64,000 bases of DNA from Peribacillus folii (GCF_030271255.1 NZ_JASJOM010000005.1:62001-126000), one strand, 5' to 3'. Counted from the first letter of the stretch, positions 46,030 to 55,695 are shown. Notes: generated by a model from the sequence alone, not told the origin. A program made the numbers and translations.

Positions 46030-46128
46030 AATGGAAAGTCCTTTCAACTGCTTTTCTAATAAAATCTTAGAGGTTACCAGATTTCCTTTTTATGTATTAA
46101 CTTTATTTACTGTAAAATTATGGACTGA

Positions 46129-46347
46129 TTATATTTTAGAAGAGTTTCTATATTTATTCAAGAATTGAGGGTACTTTTTACTAAACGGATTTATTAATAT
46201 AAAGAAGGTAGGAGGATAATAGAGTATTTCCTTAAGCTTTGTAATATCGAACAAAGATATGATGTCCAGGAGCCACAAAATTGGCAAAGTTAAAAACACG
46301 TAAAAAAGGGCTATTCCTGTTGAATGACTACCCATTCTTTGTATCAA
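46129..46347 (-). pseudogene. Decayed short membrane-protein-like frame
   Basis: A 72-codon frame with a hydrophobic stretch, but it begins inside the remains of the metQ terminator, lacks a ribosome site and has no recognisable family. Its last about 15 codons match sequence upstream of LXG toxin 2, where the frame is broken. I read it as leftover sequence, not a working gene. Confidence 0.35.
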
Positions 46348-46555
46348 AATTAAAAGGCCTGTATGGCCGTTTCACTATATTTCTCTTCTAAAAATTTGCG
46401 TATCTCTGGGCTTGTCATAGCCTTGGCCAACTTTTGGTTTGGCTCAGAATCCAAATATTCACAAGTAAATTTAAAATCAAGAAAGCCAACGCATTTTCAA
46501 GCAAATGCCCCTTCCAAGAAAGAAATAGCAAGGTCCCGACAGGCAAACACTTGCG
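46346..46555 (-). pseudogene. Remnant of a metP-metQ methionine transporter
   Basis: Positions 46346-46475 match the 3' end of metQ (58889-59010), including GTATGGCCGTTTC. From about 46479 to 46555 the sequence instead matches the middle of metP (about 60209-60287). An internal deletion of about 1.2 kb has fused the two. No frame survives. It shows that a second MetNPQ copy once lay here. Confidence 0.8.
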
Positions 46556-46738
46556 GGTTAAATGCTTACAATGACTTTATAAGTTATTCTATCAAGAACC
46601 GGATGAAAGGGTTTCAATCCACCTAAGTGTTAGAAATTGATACTCAGGAGTAGAGTTAAAATATTAAACGGTTCACTGGGAAGCACTACAAAAACGGGAA
46701 CCTTGAAAGGCAATTTGCCAATCATGGATAAGTTTTTA

Positions 46739-47176
46739 TTACTCCATCATATCAAAAAAGTATTCATTTTCTTTATCAACTTTTTTTATAAAACTCTCTA
46801 ATGAATCAGCTATTTTATTGTCAAAGAAGTGTACAGAGTTCCTTTGAGTATCATTTAAATCAAGGGTTAAATATACACCCTCGTTTACTTCATAAAAAAC
46901 AAGTTTGTCTGCTTCTTCATATATCCTCTCTAGGGCAGGGTCATACTCAAAGATACCTTCCCTTAGTGTTATATCTGTAATAGTATCAGGATCCATTAAT
47001 CTACTTATTGAATTCTCATTATTGCCTTTTAAAAAACCATAACCAACTTCTAAGTAAAACTCCCTTAATTCAGGGGGAAATTTAAATTTGAGTCTTTCCT
47101 CCGCTTTAATAAGGTCTTTTTCTTTTAATGGAATAAACTTATGATTACTATTTTTAATATAATCAAATTTAGCCAA
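46739..47176 (-). CDS. SMI1/KNR4-family immunity-like protein
   Basis: A 145-residue SUKH-type (SMI1/KNR4) protein. Its features are an early LIKAEERLKFKFPPELREFYLEVGYG (head split around FPPELREFY), the GYGFL motif and a C-terminal acidic helix. SUKH proteins neutralise nuclease toxins. I choose a TTG start at 47176, with AAGGAGG 9 bases upstream. It has no adjacent toxin, so it is an orphan immunity gene. It may protect against toxins of sister strains. The fold is clear; the target is not. Confidence 0.8.
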   Translation of the reverse strand: MAKFDYIKNSNHKFIPLKEKDLIKAEERLKFKFPPELREFYLEVGYGFLKGNNENSISRLMDPDTITDITLREGIFEYDPALERIYEEADKLVFYEVNEGVYLTLDLNDTQRNSVHFFDNKIADSLESFIKKVDKENEYFFDMME

Positions 47177-47351
47177 TATCAATTACCTCCTTGAAAACAA
47201 TTTATCTGATGGAGATCCTTTACCATGAATGCCTGCCTGATGCTTTATGAATTTTTAAACCTGTTGTTATATCTACATTTCTATAAATCTAAATTCATCC
47301 GTTATTAGATAACATTAAATTTGTAAGTTTTATAGTAACAGTATGATCTCT

Positions 47352-47861
47352 TTATTCTTTTTCATCCATCTTTTGCTTTAAATATTCAGCAATTTCTGTT
47401 TGGCCAAATTCTCTAGCATATTCATAAGCATTCATATTCTTAATATTTTCTCCAATGTATTTAATTGAAATATCTATACCGTTTTCAACTAAGAGCTCAA
47501 CTACTTCTTTATGGCCGCCATAAATTGCTCCAAATAATGGGTTTCTTTTCGCTAAGCTCTCATCTAATTCTGCGCCTGCCTCTATTAAATACTGTACTAT
47601 CTCCAAATGCCCCGCTCCTGCAGCCAATCTTAGAGGAGAAGCATCAAAGATATCACCTTTTTTATTAATATTGATTCCTTTATGGGTCAGATATTCTACT
47701 ATTCCAAAATGTCCTTTCTTTGCTGCAACATGTAACCACGTACCAAATGGTGTCATTGTATGTAAAGAATCTGGATTATCGGCTATTAAACGCTTTACTT
47801 CATTAATATCACCGAGCTTAATAGCATTTCTTATAGTTTTATTTAGACTTTTTACATCCAT
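47352..47861 (-). CDS. Ankyrin-repeat protein, probable immunity factor
   Basis: A 169-residue protein with about four ankyrin repeats (TWLHVAAKKGHFGIVEYL, SPLRLAAGAGHLEIVQYL, NPLFGAIYGGHKEVVELL, then the end helix). The ATG at 47861 follows TAGGAGG at six bases; a longer frame to 47906 has no site. It is intact, unlike its relative at 43070. Ankyrin immunity proteins occur in toxin loci. No toxin gene adjoins it. Confidence 0.85.
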   Translation of the reverse strand: MDVKSLNKTIRNAIKLGDINEVKRLIADNPDSLHTMTPFGTWLHVAAKKGHFGIVEYLTHKGININKKGDIFDASPLRLAAGAGHLEIVQYLIEAGAELDESLAKRNPLFGAIYGGHKEVVELLVENGIDISIKYIGENIKNMNAYEYAREFGQTEIAEYLKQKMDEKE

Positions 47862-48019
47862 AACATTACCTCCTATATTTCTACTATTTTGAACTAGGTC
47901 TCCCAATGTTCAAGAGCTTCAACAGTCCTTAACCAATTCACTACGTTCTCTAAACAAACAAGGTTATGTTGTCCTATTACGGCATTGGGCGCCCAAATAA
48001 GTCTAAATGAATAAAAAAA

Positions 48020-48055
48020 TGGATAGGCCCTTTGATTTTCGAAAGGCTATATCCA
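48020..48055 (-). terminator. Terminator of an SMI1 pseudogene cassette
   Basis: On the minus strand ATAGCCTTT and AAAGGGCCTAT pair, followed by ATTTTTTT. It separates the 48113-48564 remnant from the ankyrin gene. Confidence 0.8.
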
Positions 48056-48112
48056 CTTCTTCTTTATATGAAAATATTTCTTACTTTATAACAAAACATG
48101 ATACCTCAGCTT

Positions 48113-48564
48113 TTACCAATCTTCCTCATCTTCATCCCAATTATCTTTAGCCTCCTCAAGGCGGTCAATAAAATAGTCTAAAAAATTATCAGCAAGCTTT
48201 CGACCATAGCCTTCTTGATTATCCCACATTATAACTGGACATTCTCCATTTTTCATTTTATTAGTATCGAGGCAATAGGCAAATTCATCAATATCTTCTA
48301 TTACCACAATTCCATCGATTAAACCATAATACCTTTGATGATCTTTGGTAGCAGTTACTACTGACCCGTAAAACCATATCCAATTATTCTCACTCCAAAA
48401 AGTCCACCGTAACCATAATTTCTTAAAAACCACTTATAACTATCCGGTAATGAGACTTGTAATTTTAGTTCAGTTTCTTTTACTTTGTCTTCACTTACTC
48501 CACCAGTAAAATCATCACCTTGACCATATTCCTTTATAAATTCTTGTAACTTAGAATAATTCAA
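48113..48564 (-). pseudogene. SMI1/KNR4-family gene broken by a frameshift
   Basis: Two frames together make one SUKH-type protein. The first, from a TTG at 48564 after AAGGGTG, contains DDFTGGVSEDKVKETELKL and ends at GFTGQ. The second continues with SVVTATKDHQRYYGL to the stop. The shift is near 48360, and the total length (452) is one base short of a whole number of codons. The neighbour at 48833 is a close relative and shows the expected reading. A sequencing error is possible but the nearby decay makes a real mutation likely. Confidence 0.75.
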
Positions 48565-48699
48565 CCAAATCACCCTTCTAATCTTAGATATTGTATTGCA
48601 AGGCTCTCCACCTCTAATACTTTGAAATCCTTGAGATGATGATATTTATACTGTTTCTTTCATTCCTTTCGGGCAACTTTACAACTCTATATAAGTTAT

Positions 48700-48737
48700 A
48701 AAAAATCCTCGACTGACTTTATCAATCGAGGTACGTA
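48700..48737 (-). terminator. Terminator of the second SMI1 cassette
   Basis: On the minus strand CCTCGATTGA and a TCGAGG arm pair, followed by ATTTTTTA. Confidence 0.8.
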
Positions 48738-48832
48738 AAATTTATTATCGTAATACAAATCCTTGATGCTACAACATCATGATTAATTGATTTTCGTTAG
48801 TCCCATCTATAAATTGTATCTAGTGATTTATT

Positions 48833-49282
48833 TTAAAAATCTTCTTCCCATGCATCTTTTGCATCCAATAATCTTTGTGATAAAAACTCATAAAAGTTCT
48901 TTGCTGTATTGTAGTCATCAAGTCCCCTTTATCTATTCCATGCTATTACTGGGCACTCATTATTCTCCATTATGCTTGTATATAAACAATATACATATTC
49001 TCCAGCATTTTCAATAACTACTAAATCCTTTTCCAATCCTAAATCTCTATAACTCTTCGTGTTAACAACAACAGGAGCCCTATTTGACTTAGCTACTCCT
49101 AAAACATCGACACCAAATGATCCACCAGAACCATAGGTAGTTAAAAACCACTTATAACCTTCTGGTAATTCCACTCCTAGCTCATTTTGGACAATATTAA
49201 TTTGACTTTCATCTACTCCACCTGTAAAGTCATCTGATTCCTTATGTTCATTAATAAAATTTGTTAATTCCTCTTTATTCAT
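48833..49282 (-). pseudogene. SMI1/KNR4-family gene with an internal stop codon
   Basis: A 150-codon SUKH-type frame interrupted by TAA at 48929-48931, after CPVIAWNR. The same frame continues (GLDDYNTAKNFYEFLSQRL and DAKDAWEED) to a stop at 48833, in line with the relative at 48113. A shortened 117-residue product could still be made. GGGGGG precedes the ATG at 49282. It lies 170 bases past the SUKH-4 gene. Confidence 0.8.
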
Positions 49283-49344
49283 TCAGTATTCCCCCTGCCA
49301 ACAACGTTCAACTTTTCACCCTCCCGCCATTAACTTTACTTTTA

Positions 49345-49396
49345 CATTAAACCAAAAACCTTGAATAGCGTTTAGCCAATCAAGGTTTTCGTACAT
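49345..49396 (-). terminator. Terminator of the SUKH-4 gene
   Basis: On the minus strand AACCTTGATT and AATAGC..CAAGGTT arms pair and are followed by TTTTGG. Confidence 0.75.
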
Positions 49397-49455
49397 CTGA
49401 AAATATTCTTCTGTATCTATAATATTAAATGTAATACTATTTCATCTTATATATT

Positions 49456-50010
49456 TTATTCACTAAAGCTGACAAGTTCTTCTTCCCAGAACCCACCTTG
49501 AATTAAAGAAACAGCGTCAATTTGATGAAGGCTCTTGGAAATCCAGTCTAACAATTCTTTAGTTGCATTTTTTTCAAGATATGCTCTTCTTCCATTAACA
49601 GCTTTTACCTTTTTTATAAATTCTACATAGAAAAGCAAAGACTCTGCAAACTTTGCTATTGTAGAATTTATTAATACACTATTATCTTCATTATCATAAT
49701 CAATATATACGACCTCAGAGTTAGATTCATTAATACATACTGGATTTCCGCTACCAGTATACCCTAAATATATAAACCTATCATACATTTTTCCTAAACT
49801 ATTATTTTTTTCAGTTAGTCTAATCCCCCCACCATTGGTTGAAGATTCGAAAGTTAGAAAAGGTGGAGCAGACTCAGGTAATCCTGCTTTAATTAAAAAA
49901 TTTTTGGTTTCATTAGTTAAGGAAAATGAATTAATATTAGATTCATCATAATTAACCAATCCATAAGTGTCACTATTCCATTTGTTCAAAAACTCCTGTG
50001 GCGAAATCAT
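49456..50010 (-). CDS. SUKH-4-like immunity protein of LXG toxin 2
   Basis: A 184-residue protein of the SUKH-4 type. It has the opening FLNKWNSDTYGLVNYDE, GLPESAPPFLTFESSTNG and the segment YLGYTGSGNPVCINE with VVYIDYDNE, all typical of SUKH-4 immunity. It follows LXG toxin 2 by 57 bases on the same strand with a GGAGGT site, so it should neutralise that toxin. Cytosolic, no signal. Confidence 0.85.
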   Translation of the reverse strand: MISPQEFLNKWNSDTYGLVNYDESNINSFSLTNETKNFLIKAGLPESAPPFLTFESSTNGGGIRLTEKNNSLGKMYDRFIYLGYTGSGNPVCINESNSEVVYIDYDNEDNSVLINSTIAKFAESLLFYVEFIKKVKAVNGRRAYLEKNATKELLDWISKSLHQIDAVSLIQGGFWEEELVSFSE

Positions 50011-50067
50011 ATTTTATACCTCCACTATTTATAAATAATTTATTTCAGTTGATTGTTTGTAATAATG

Positions 50068-51915
50068 TTATGGTTTCTTTTCTGAAGTAAATACTTCTCC
50101 AATTTCAGTCAACGGGTCGTTCCCCCGAATATTGTGTTCTTTCTCAAAATTGTGTATTCCTCCAAAGCCTTTATGCAATGATTGTGGAACTGCAGCTGCT
50201 TGACCTCCGCCACCGATATGGTGATGTATTAGTTTATCACCCTTAGTATTATTATACTGAGGAAAATGTTTAATAAAATCATCATCTACTATAGGGACTA
50301 GTCCATTCTCAATTCTTTCAACGTTTGCTTCGCTGAAAAATTCAGGATGATTATCTAGTAATTCATTAAAGTGTTTCGAAGCACTTCTTTCCCATCCTGC
50401 TGCGTTAGTTCCGCTTTTTTTCTTTCCCTTATAATTCATTTCGGTGACGAGTCTATGGTCAGCCCTGTATTCTATTGGTATTTTTTCAATTTCAATATCA
50501 CGGTAAGCTCTAATATCATCACTATAATTAACTTTCAATTTATTTTTCACAGCATTACCCGTACTCCTACCACCAACCTCCGACTCCACTTTCGCCATCG
50601 AAACCAACCGATCCTTCAACCCAACCCCATCAACCACATTATAAGGTACTCCACCTGCCATCGACAGCTGGTTCTTCGGATTATAAGGCAACAAATTAGG
50701 AATCGAGGCTAGTTCTTTTACTTTCGCTGCACCTTTAACTGCAGCCGCTTTTGTAGTCGCTACCCCTGTCTTCGTTATGGCTCCTGCGCCTTTTGTCCCC
50801 ACCACTGTCGTGACGACGGTTCCGAGGGCGTAGGTGACCCAGTGGGAGCGGGAGTAGGCGTCGCCGTTTACCATGTCTCGTTCGTATGAATCCGAGATGG
50901 CTTTGGAGATGTATGTATAGGTTTGAATCGGGTGCAGGATCGAGTTTGCTACGCCTTCGACCGCTTCCCCTGGGTCAGTGACGAGGTCCCAAATTCCTGT
51001 GACGAAGTCTTTTCCGACGTCGAACAGGCCAACGCCAATTCCTTTGGCGATGTCTGTGGTTTGCTTGGTGTTTTCTAGCTGCATGACCAGCTGTTGCTGG
51101 GTGGGCGCTAGGTTTTCGTAGCCGATTTGCTTGGCGATTTGGAGGAATTCGTCTGGATCTGTGACACGATCGAGTTGGGCCTTGAGGTTTTTGATCCGGC
51201 GCTTCTCGGCCTCCGCTTGCTTCACCTTGAGATATTGGGCGGTGTCTTTTTTCCTTACGTCCAGGTTTTTATAGGCTTCGCTATTTTTGTAGGCTGCTGC
51301 ATTAAAATAAAGTGGAGATACTTGTCCTCCCCTTGTGCTGGATGCTTCCAGTTGTTCCATAAGTCCCGTTAATGCTGCTTGTTCTTGTTCGGATGTGGCG
51401 TATTCAGCTGTCCACTTATGGTCGATTTCGTTTACTTTGTGGATCGTTTCGGTCCGTGTCGTTTCGGCTTTTTCGATGTTGTCAAAGAACGTGTCATCGG
51501 AGAAGGGCTGCAGCTGAATGATATCATCAATTTCGGCAAAGATTTTTTTCAAGTCGTTTTTCTGGGCTGTGACCATTTCCTTGGCATTACGATTGGCGTT
51601 TTCGAGCTCTCCTTCTAAAAAAGGGACGGTGACCAAGGTTTCATTCAGGTTCGCTTCGATTGCATCGCCTTGAATGCCGTTAAAGAAGGCAATTTGCCGC
51701 TCGATCAGGCGCAGCCAGGCATCGACGACATCGATTTGCGCTTGGTAAAAGCCTTTGATGGCCTCCGCGCCCTGCCCCTGCAGCTCATCATCCAAATGGA
51801 CGATACCAGCAAATTCTTTTTTCAATTCCGTGAGCTGTTCTTTCATGTCCTTATATTGTCCGGCACGCTTCTGCATGGCAGATACAAGTGTTTGAGATTC
51901 GTATATCAGCGACAT
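50068..51915 (-). CDS. LXG polymorphic toxin 2 with HNH-type nuclease end
   Basis: A 615-residue toxin built like LXG toxin 1: LXG domain (about 1-200), pre-toxin linker (near 275-375), then a different C-terminal nuclease. The two proteins agree closely to about residue 425 and diverge after it, though both keep LIHHHIGGGGQA and GGIHN. Because its immunity gene is SUKH-4 type and not Syd, the toxic surfaces must differ. Type VII secretion is expected; no secretion genes are in the window. The start at 51915 follows AAAGGA. Confidence 0.88.
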   Translation of the reverse strand: MSLIYESQTLVSAMQKRAGQYKDMKEQLTELKKEFAGIVHLDDELQGQGAEAIKGFYQAQIDVVDAWLRLIERQIAFFNGIQGDAIEANLNETLVTVPFLEGELENANRNAKEMVTAQKNDLKKIFAEIDDIIQLQPFSDDTFFDNIEKAETTRTETIHKVNEIDHKWTAEYATSEQEQAALTGLMEQLEASSTRGGQVSPLYFNAAAYKNSEAYKNLDVRKKDTAQYLKVKQAEAEKRRIKNLKAQLDRVTDPDEFLQIAKQIGYENLAPTQQQLVMQLENTKQTTDIAKGIGVGLFDVGKDFVTGIWDLVTDPGEAVEGVANSILHPIQTYTYISKAISDSYERDMVNGDAYSRSHWVTYALGTVVTTVVGTKGAGAITKTGVATTKAAAVKGAAKVKELASIPNLLPYNPKNQLSMAGGVPYNVVDGVGLKDRLVSMAKVESEVGGRSTGNAVKNKLKVNYSDDIRAYRDIEIEKIPIEYRADHRLVTEMNYKGKKKSGTNAAGWERSASKHFNELLDNHPEFFSEANVERIENGLVPIVDDDFIKHFPQYNNTKGDKLIHHHIGGGGQAAAVPQSLHKGFGGIHNFEKEHNIRGNDPLTEIGEVFTSEKKP

Positions 51916-52206
51916 AATGGAAAGTCCTTTCAACTGCTTTTCTACTACCTTGCTTTCGTTCGTATGTATGACTTACATCTTTTGTTAAATTGTGGATTAT
52001 CTATAGTTTAGAAGAGTTTCTTCATTTATTCAAGAAATGAAGGGGATTTCAAAAAGGTTTTTACCCTAATAGGTCAACCGCATCCAGAAATAACCAACGG
52101 AAATCAAGCAAGTTTTTCCCTCGTGAAAATGTTTTGTGGTATGATAGGTAAATTGTTTATCTGCTCTGTGACACACATTTATATTCAGCTAAGAAAAGAG
52201 GTTTTT

Positions 52207-53406
52207 ATGCACACCACAGAATTAACGAAGCGACATTGGTTGCTCATCTTAACACTTACTTTATTAACCTTCGTTCTCGGGACAAGCGAATTTGTCATCG
52301 TCGGGATTTTAACCGATATTTCCTCGAGTCTTCATATCACCAATGCTAAAGCTGGCACACTCGTTTCTGCGTTTGCGCTTACGTTTGCCGTTGCCACACC
52401 GCTCGTGATGTCAGCAACGAGCCATTTGCCGAAGCGTAAATGGATGTTGTTTCTAATTGGTTCGTTCATCGTCCTGAATGCGCTGTGCGTGCTTTCGTCG
52501 AGCTACATCATGCTTCTTACACTACGGATGCTGACGGCGATTGTAACAGGCGTGTTGATTTCACTTGCGATGGTCGTGGCAAGTGAAACCATGCCAATCG
52601 CCAAACGCGGACTTGCGATATCATTCGTTTTCGGCGGCTTTACACTGGCAAACGTGATTGGTGTACCGATAGGCACGGTCATCGCCGAGTGGTATAACTG
52701 GAATGCATCCTTCCTGTTAACGACTTTTCTCGGAGCCATTGCGTTTTTGGCATCCTTCTTCGTGCTGCCTGTCATGCCCAGTTCCGTTCGCAGCTCGATG
52801 CGTGATCAATTTTCCTTGCTGACGCACCCGCGAATCTTGATGGCCTTTTTCATTCCATCTCTTGGCTTTGGCGCGACATATGCCGTTTATACGTATCTTG
52901 TTCCGATCCTGAAAGGGATGGACGCACCAAGCAGTTCGATCAGTTTGATTTTGTTCGGCTACGGATTCATTTCGATTTTCAGCAACATACTTGCAGGGAA
53001 AATTGCCAGCCATAATGCGATTGGACGCCTTCGGTTCGTGTTCCTTTTGCAGGCAATCGTTCTGATCGGTTTATATTGGACAACGAATAGCTTTACCTTT
53101 GGCTTGATTAACATTGGGTTGATGTCACTGATGGCCATCCTTTTGACCACCTCCACCCAGCTTTATTTGATAGATCTTGCCGGCATTTATCAGCCAAAGG
53201 CTACGGGGCTGGCGGCTTCACTGATGCCAGTCGCAAGCAATGTCGGCATCGCCTTCGGCTCCGCACTCGGCGGCGTCGTCTATCATCAGGGAAATTTGCT
53301 GAATGTGACATGGGTCGGCGGACTGGTTGCCATTTGTGCAAGTCTGCTAACCTTCTTAAGTTTTCGCTTGGACCAAAACCAACAACAACAAAAGAAAGCA
53401 GCATAA
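52207..53406 (+). CDS. MFS efflux transporter (AraJ/sugar-efflux type)
   Basis: A 399-residue major-facilitator protein with 12 helices. It has an early GTSEFVIVGIL (helix 1) and the loop 2-3 region HLPKRKWM; ALTFAVATPLVM between them is typical of the DHA1/AraJ branch. The start at 52207 fits the AGAGGTT site; an upstream ATG at 52123 would add an unlikely head. The substrate is unknown. It is not part of the toxin set, as codon use and GC rise sharply here. Confidence 0.88.
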   Translation: MHTTELTKRHWLLILTLTLLTFVLGTSEFVIVGILTDISSSLHITNAKAGTLVSAFALTFAVATPLVMSATSHLPKRKWMLFLIGSFIVLNALCVLSSSYIMLLTLRMLTAIVTGVLISLAMVVASETMPIAKRGLAISFVFGGFTLANVIGVPIGTVIAEWYNWNASFLLTTFLGAIAFLASFFVLPVMPSSVRSSMRDQFSLLTHPRILMAFFIPSLGFGATYAVYTYLVPILKGMDAPSSSISLILFGYGFISIFSNILAGKIASHNAIGRLRFVFLLQAIVLIGLYWTTNSFTFGLINIGLMSLMAILLTTSTQLYLIDLAGIYQPKATGLAASLMPVASNVGIAFGSALGGVVYHQGNLLNVTWVGGLVAICASLLTFLSFRLDQNQQQQKKAA

Positions 53407-53552
53407 GACAGAACTGCGAATGCCATGAACAAGAAAAAGAAGTATCAAGAACGTTGAGTCGTTCTTCAATACTTCTTTTATTTATCAGGATTTCATTACT
53501 CGCCTTTTTTACCAAGCACCACCGCCAAGGTAAGAAATATATAAGGATAGGT

Positions 53553-53819
53553 TCATACAGTAAGCTCTAAACAACCGATACTTCCAAAAACCAATATATC
53601 TGGAGAATGACCATCTAAATAATATCCTTTTCCAGTCATATACAAGCCAACAAGAAGATACGTTAGGATCGATATCCCCATTAAACCATAGCCTATGATC
53701 GTAAATGTAACTTCTGTGAAGCTATATACTAAAATACCGATATATAATAATCCAAGCAGCAATAAAATCGGTATGTAAAACGGCTCATATAAATAGTCAC
53801 TCATACTTTCAATTAGCAT
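53553..53819 (-). CDS. Small membrane protein of unknown function
   Basis: An 88-residue protein with two hydrophobic segments (about 12-34 and 38-60) and a polar tail. The ATG at 53819 follows AGGAGG. A longer frame to 53957 lacks a site. No family recognised. It runs toward the MFS gene and lies next to an ABC exporter, without clear coupling. Confidence 0.65.
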   Translation of the reverse strand: MLIESMSDYLYEPFYIPILLLLGLLYIGILVYSFTEVTFTIIGYGLMGISILTYLLVGLYMTGKGYYLDGHSPDILVFGSIGCLELTV

Positions 53820-53937
53820 CTTCTTAAACCTCCTGTTCTGGCATAATGATAGCAAAATAATCTGGCCGGTTCGTTCCAAAAATGAAACAAAGTATTTCAC
53901 ATTTGGAATTTTCAGCTCGTTTTCTGAGATCATCCCA

Positions 53938-53970
53938 AAATGAAAAACCCCTGACAAAAGTCAGGGGTTT
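53938..53970. terminator. Terminator of the ABC exporter
   Basis: ACCCCTGAC and GTCAGGGGTTT pair; on the minus strand the flank is TTTTTCATTTTGG. It follows the ABC exporter stop. Confidence 0.75.
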
Positions 53971-53976
53971 GATTTA

Positions 53977-55695
53977 TTATACCCATTGAAATTGTGCTTG
54001 ATGAAGTTTGCTGTACTTTCCGCCGACTTCAATCAGCTCATGATGGGTTCCTTGTTCGGTTATTCCCTCTTCGGTGATGACGAGGATTCGATCGGCATTT
54101 TTGATCGTCGCCAATCGATGGGCGATGACGAGTGTGGTTCTCCCTTTGGATAGTTCGTTCAGGGCTTTTTGGATTGCTGCTTCCGTTTCCGAATCCAAGG
54201 CTGATGTGGCTTCATCAAGGATGAGGATCGGCGGGTTTTTCAAGAACATGCGGGCGATGGAGACCCTTTGTTTTTGACCTCCTGATAGTTTGACGCCGCG
54301 TTCCCCGATCAATGTGTCCAAGCCATCCGGCATATTGTGAATGATCTCTTCTAGCTGGGCGCGTCTTACTGTATCCCAGATTTCCTCGTCGGTTGCATCC
54401 AGTTTTCCATAGGTAAGGTTGTCCCTGACCGTTCCATCAAAAAGAAAGACATCTTGCTGGACGATTCCGATATGATGACGCAGGGATTCCATGGTCATGC
54501 TTTTGATGTTGATGCCATCGATTGCGATCTCTCCTGAATGAATATCATAAAATCGCGGAAGCAAGCTGCAAATTGTCGTTTTTCCAGCTCCGGACGGGCC
54601 GACCAGGGCGATGGTTTCGCCGTTGTTTACGCTGAAAGTGATATGGCTGAGGACGTTTCCTTTTCCCTCATAACCAAATGTGACGTCTTTGTATGTGATG
54701 TCTCCTTTTACCTGCTTCACCTCAATGGCATCCGGGGCATCGAGCTCATCCGGTACCGTGTTCAGCAATTCCTGATAACGGCGGAAGCCGGCGATCCCTT
54801 TTGGATAGGTTTCGATGACGGAGTTGATTTGGTTGATCGGTGTCAGGAATACATTGGAGAGCAGCACGAAGGCGATGAATTCACCAAATGTCATGTGTCC
54901 ATAAATGACGAACCATGTGCCGCACCCTAGGACGAATAATGAAATGATCTTCATCAGCATATGGCTGATCGAGAAATTCCAGGCCATGACCTTATAGGCA
55001 ACAAGCTTCGTTTTACGGAAACGGCCATTGTTCACAGCGAATTTTTCCATTTCGTGGGTTTCGTTCGTAAAGGCCTTGACGACACGAATGCCGCTGACAT
55101 TATTTTCGACTCTTGCATTGAAGTCTGCAATATCCGCAAACATTTGATTAAAAGCATGTGACATTTTTTTACTAAAGTAGATGGATAGGCTAATCAGGAA
55201 GGGAATGATGATGAACGTCAATAAAGCAAGCTTCCAGTTGATGGAGAGCATTAACCCAAAGGCGCCAAACAGTGTCATCACGGCAATGAACAAGTCCTCG
55301 GGACCATGGTGGGCAATTTCCCCAATGTCCATTAAATCATTGGTCATCCGTGAAACGAGGTGTCCTGTCTTCGTATTGTCAAAAAAGCGATTGGACAGCT
55401 TCTGCACATGATTGAATAGCTTTTTGCGCATATCTGTCTCGATATTGATCCCGAGCATATGCCCCCAATATGTAACGACATAATGCAGAAAGGCCGTCAC
55501 TACATAAATGCCTAATAACGCAATGCACGCCCAGATGATGAAGGTCCAGTTACCTGTAGGCAATAAATCATCGATGACCTTATTGAAGGCCAAAGGAAAG
55601 GCGAGCTCCAGCAAGGCCGCCAAAATTGCACAAGAAAAATCCATGATGAATAACCATTTATACGGCTTATAGTAAGCAAAAAAGTCTTTTAACAT
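53977..55695 (-). CDS. ABC exporter, fused permease and ATPase
   Basis: A 572-residue half-transporter. The membrane domain (about 1-310) has six helices. The ATPase (about 330-572) has Walker A GPSGAGKTT, Q-loop VQQDVFLFDGTV, signature LSGGQKQR, Walker B ILILDEATSALDS and the H-loop AHRLATI. This MsbA/LmrA-type plan suits export of lipids, drugs or peptides. It works as a homodimer unless a partner lies elsewhere. The ATG follows a weak GGGGA site. It lies downstream of the siderophore importer, separated by about 125 bases. Confidence 0.92.
   Translation of the reverse strand: MLKDFFAYYKPYKWLFIMDFSCAILAALLELAFPLAFNKVIDDLLPTGNWTFIIWACIALLGIYVVTAFLHYVVTYWGHMLGINIETDMRKKLFNHVQKLSNRFFDNTKTGHLVSRMTNDLMDIGEIAHHGPEDLFIAVMTLFGAFGLMLSINWKLALLTFIIIPFLISLSIYFSKKMSHAFNQMFADIADFNARVENNVSGIRVVKAFTNETHEMEKFAVNNGRFRKTKLVAYKVMAWNFSISHMLMKIISLFVLGCGTWFVIYGHMTFGEFIAFVLLSNVFLTPINQINSVIETYPKGIAGFRRYQELLNTVPDELDAPDAIEVKQVKGDITYKDVTFGYEGKGNVLSHITFSVNNGETIALVGPSGAGKTTICSLLPRFYDIHSGEIAIDGINIKSMTMESLRHHIGIVQQDVFLFDGTVRDNLTYGKLDATDEEIWDTVRRAQLEEIIHNMPDGLDTLIGERGVKLSGGQKQRVSIARMFLKNPPILILDEATSALDSETEAAIQKALNELSKGRTTLVIAHRLATIKNADRILVITEEGITEQGTHHELIEVGGKYSKLHQAQFQWV

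Noticed and set aside
46363-46626. 87-codon plus frame in the toxin region
   Set aside because: It is the antisense of the metQ/metP remnant; a matching antisense frame occurs opposite the live metQ at 58902.
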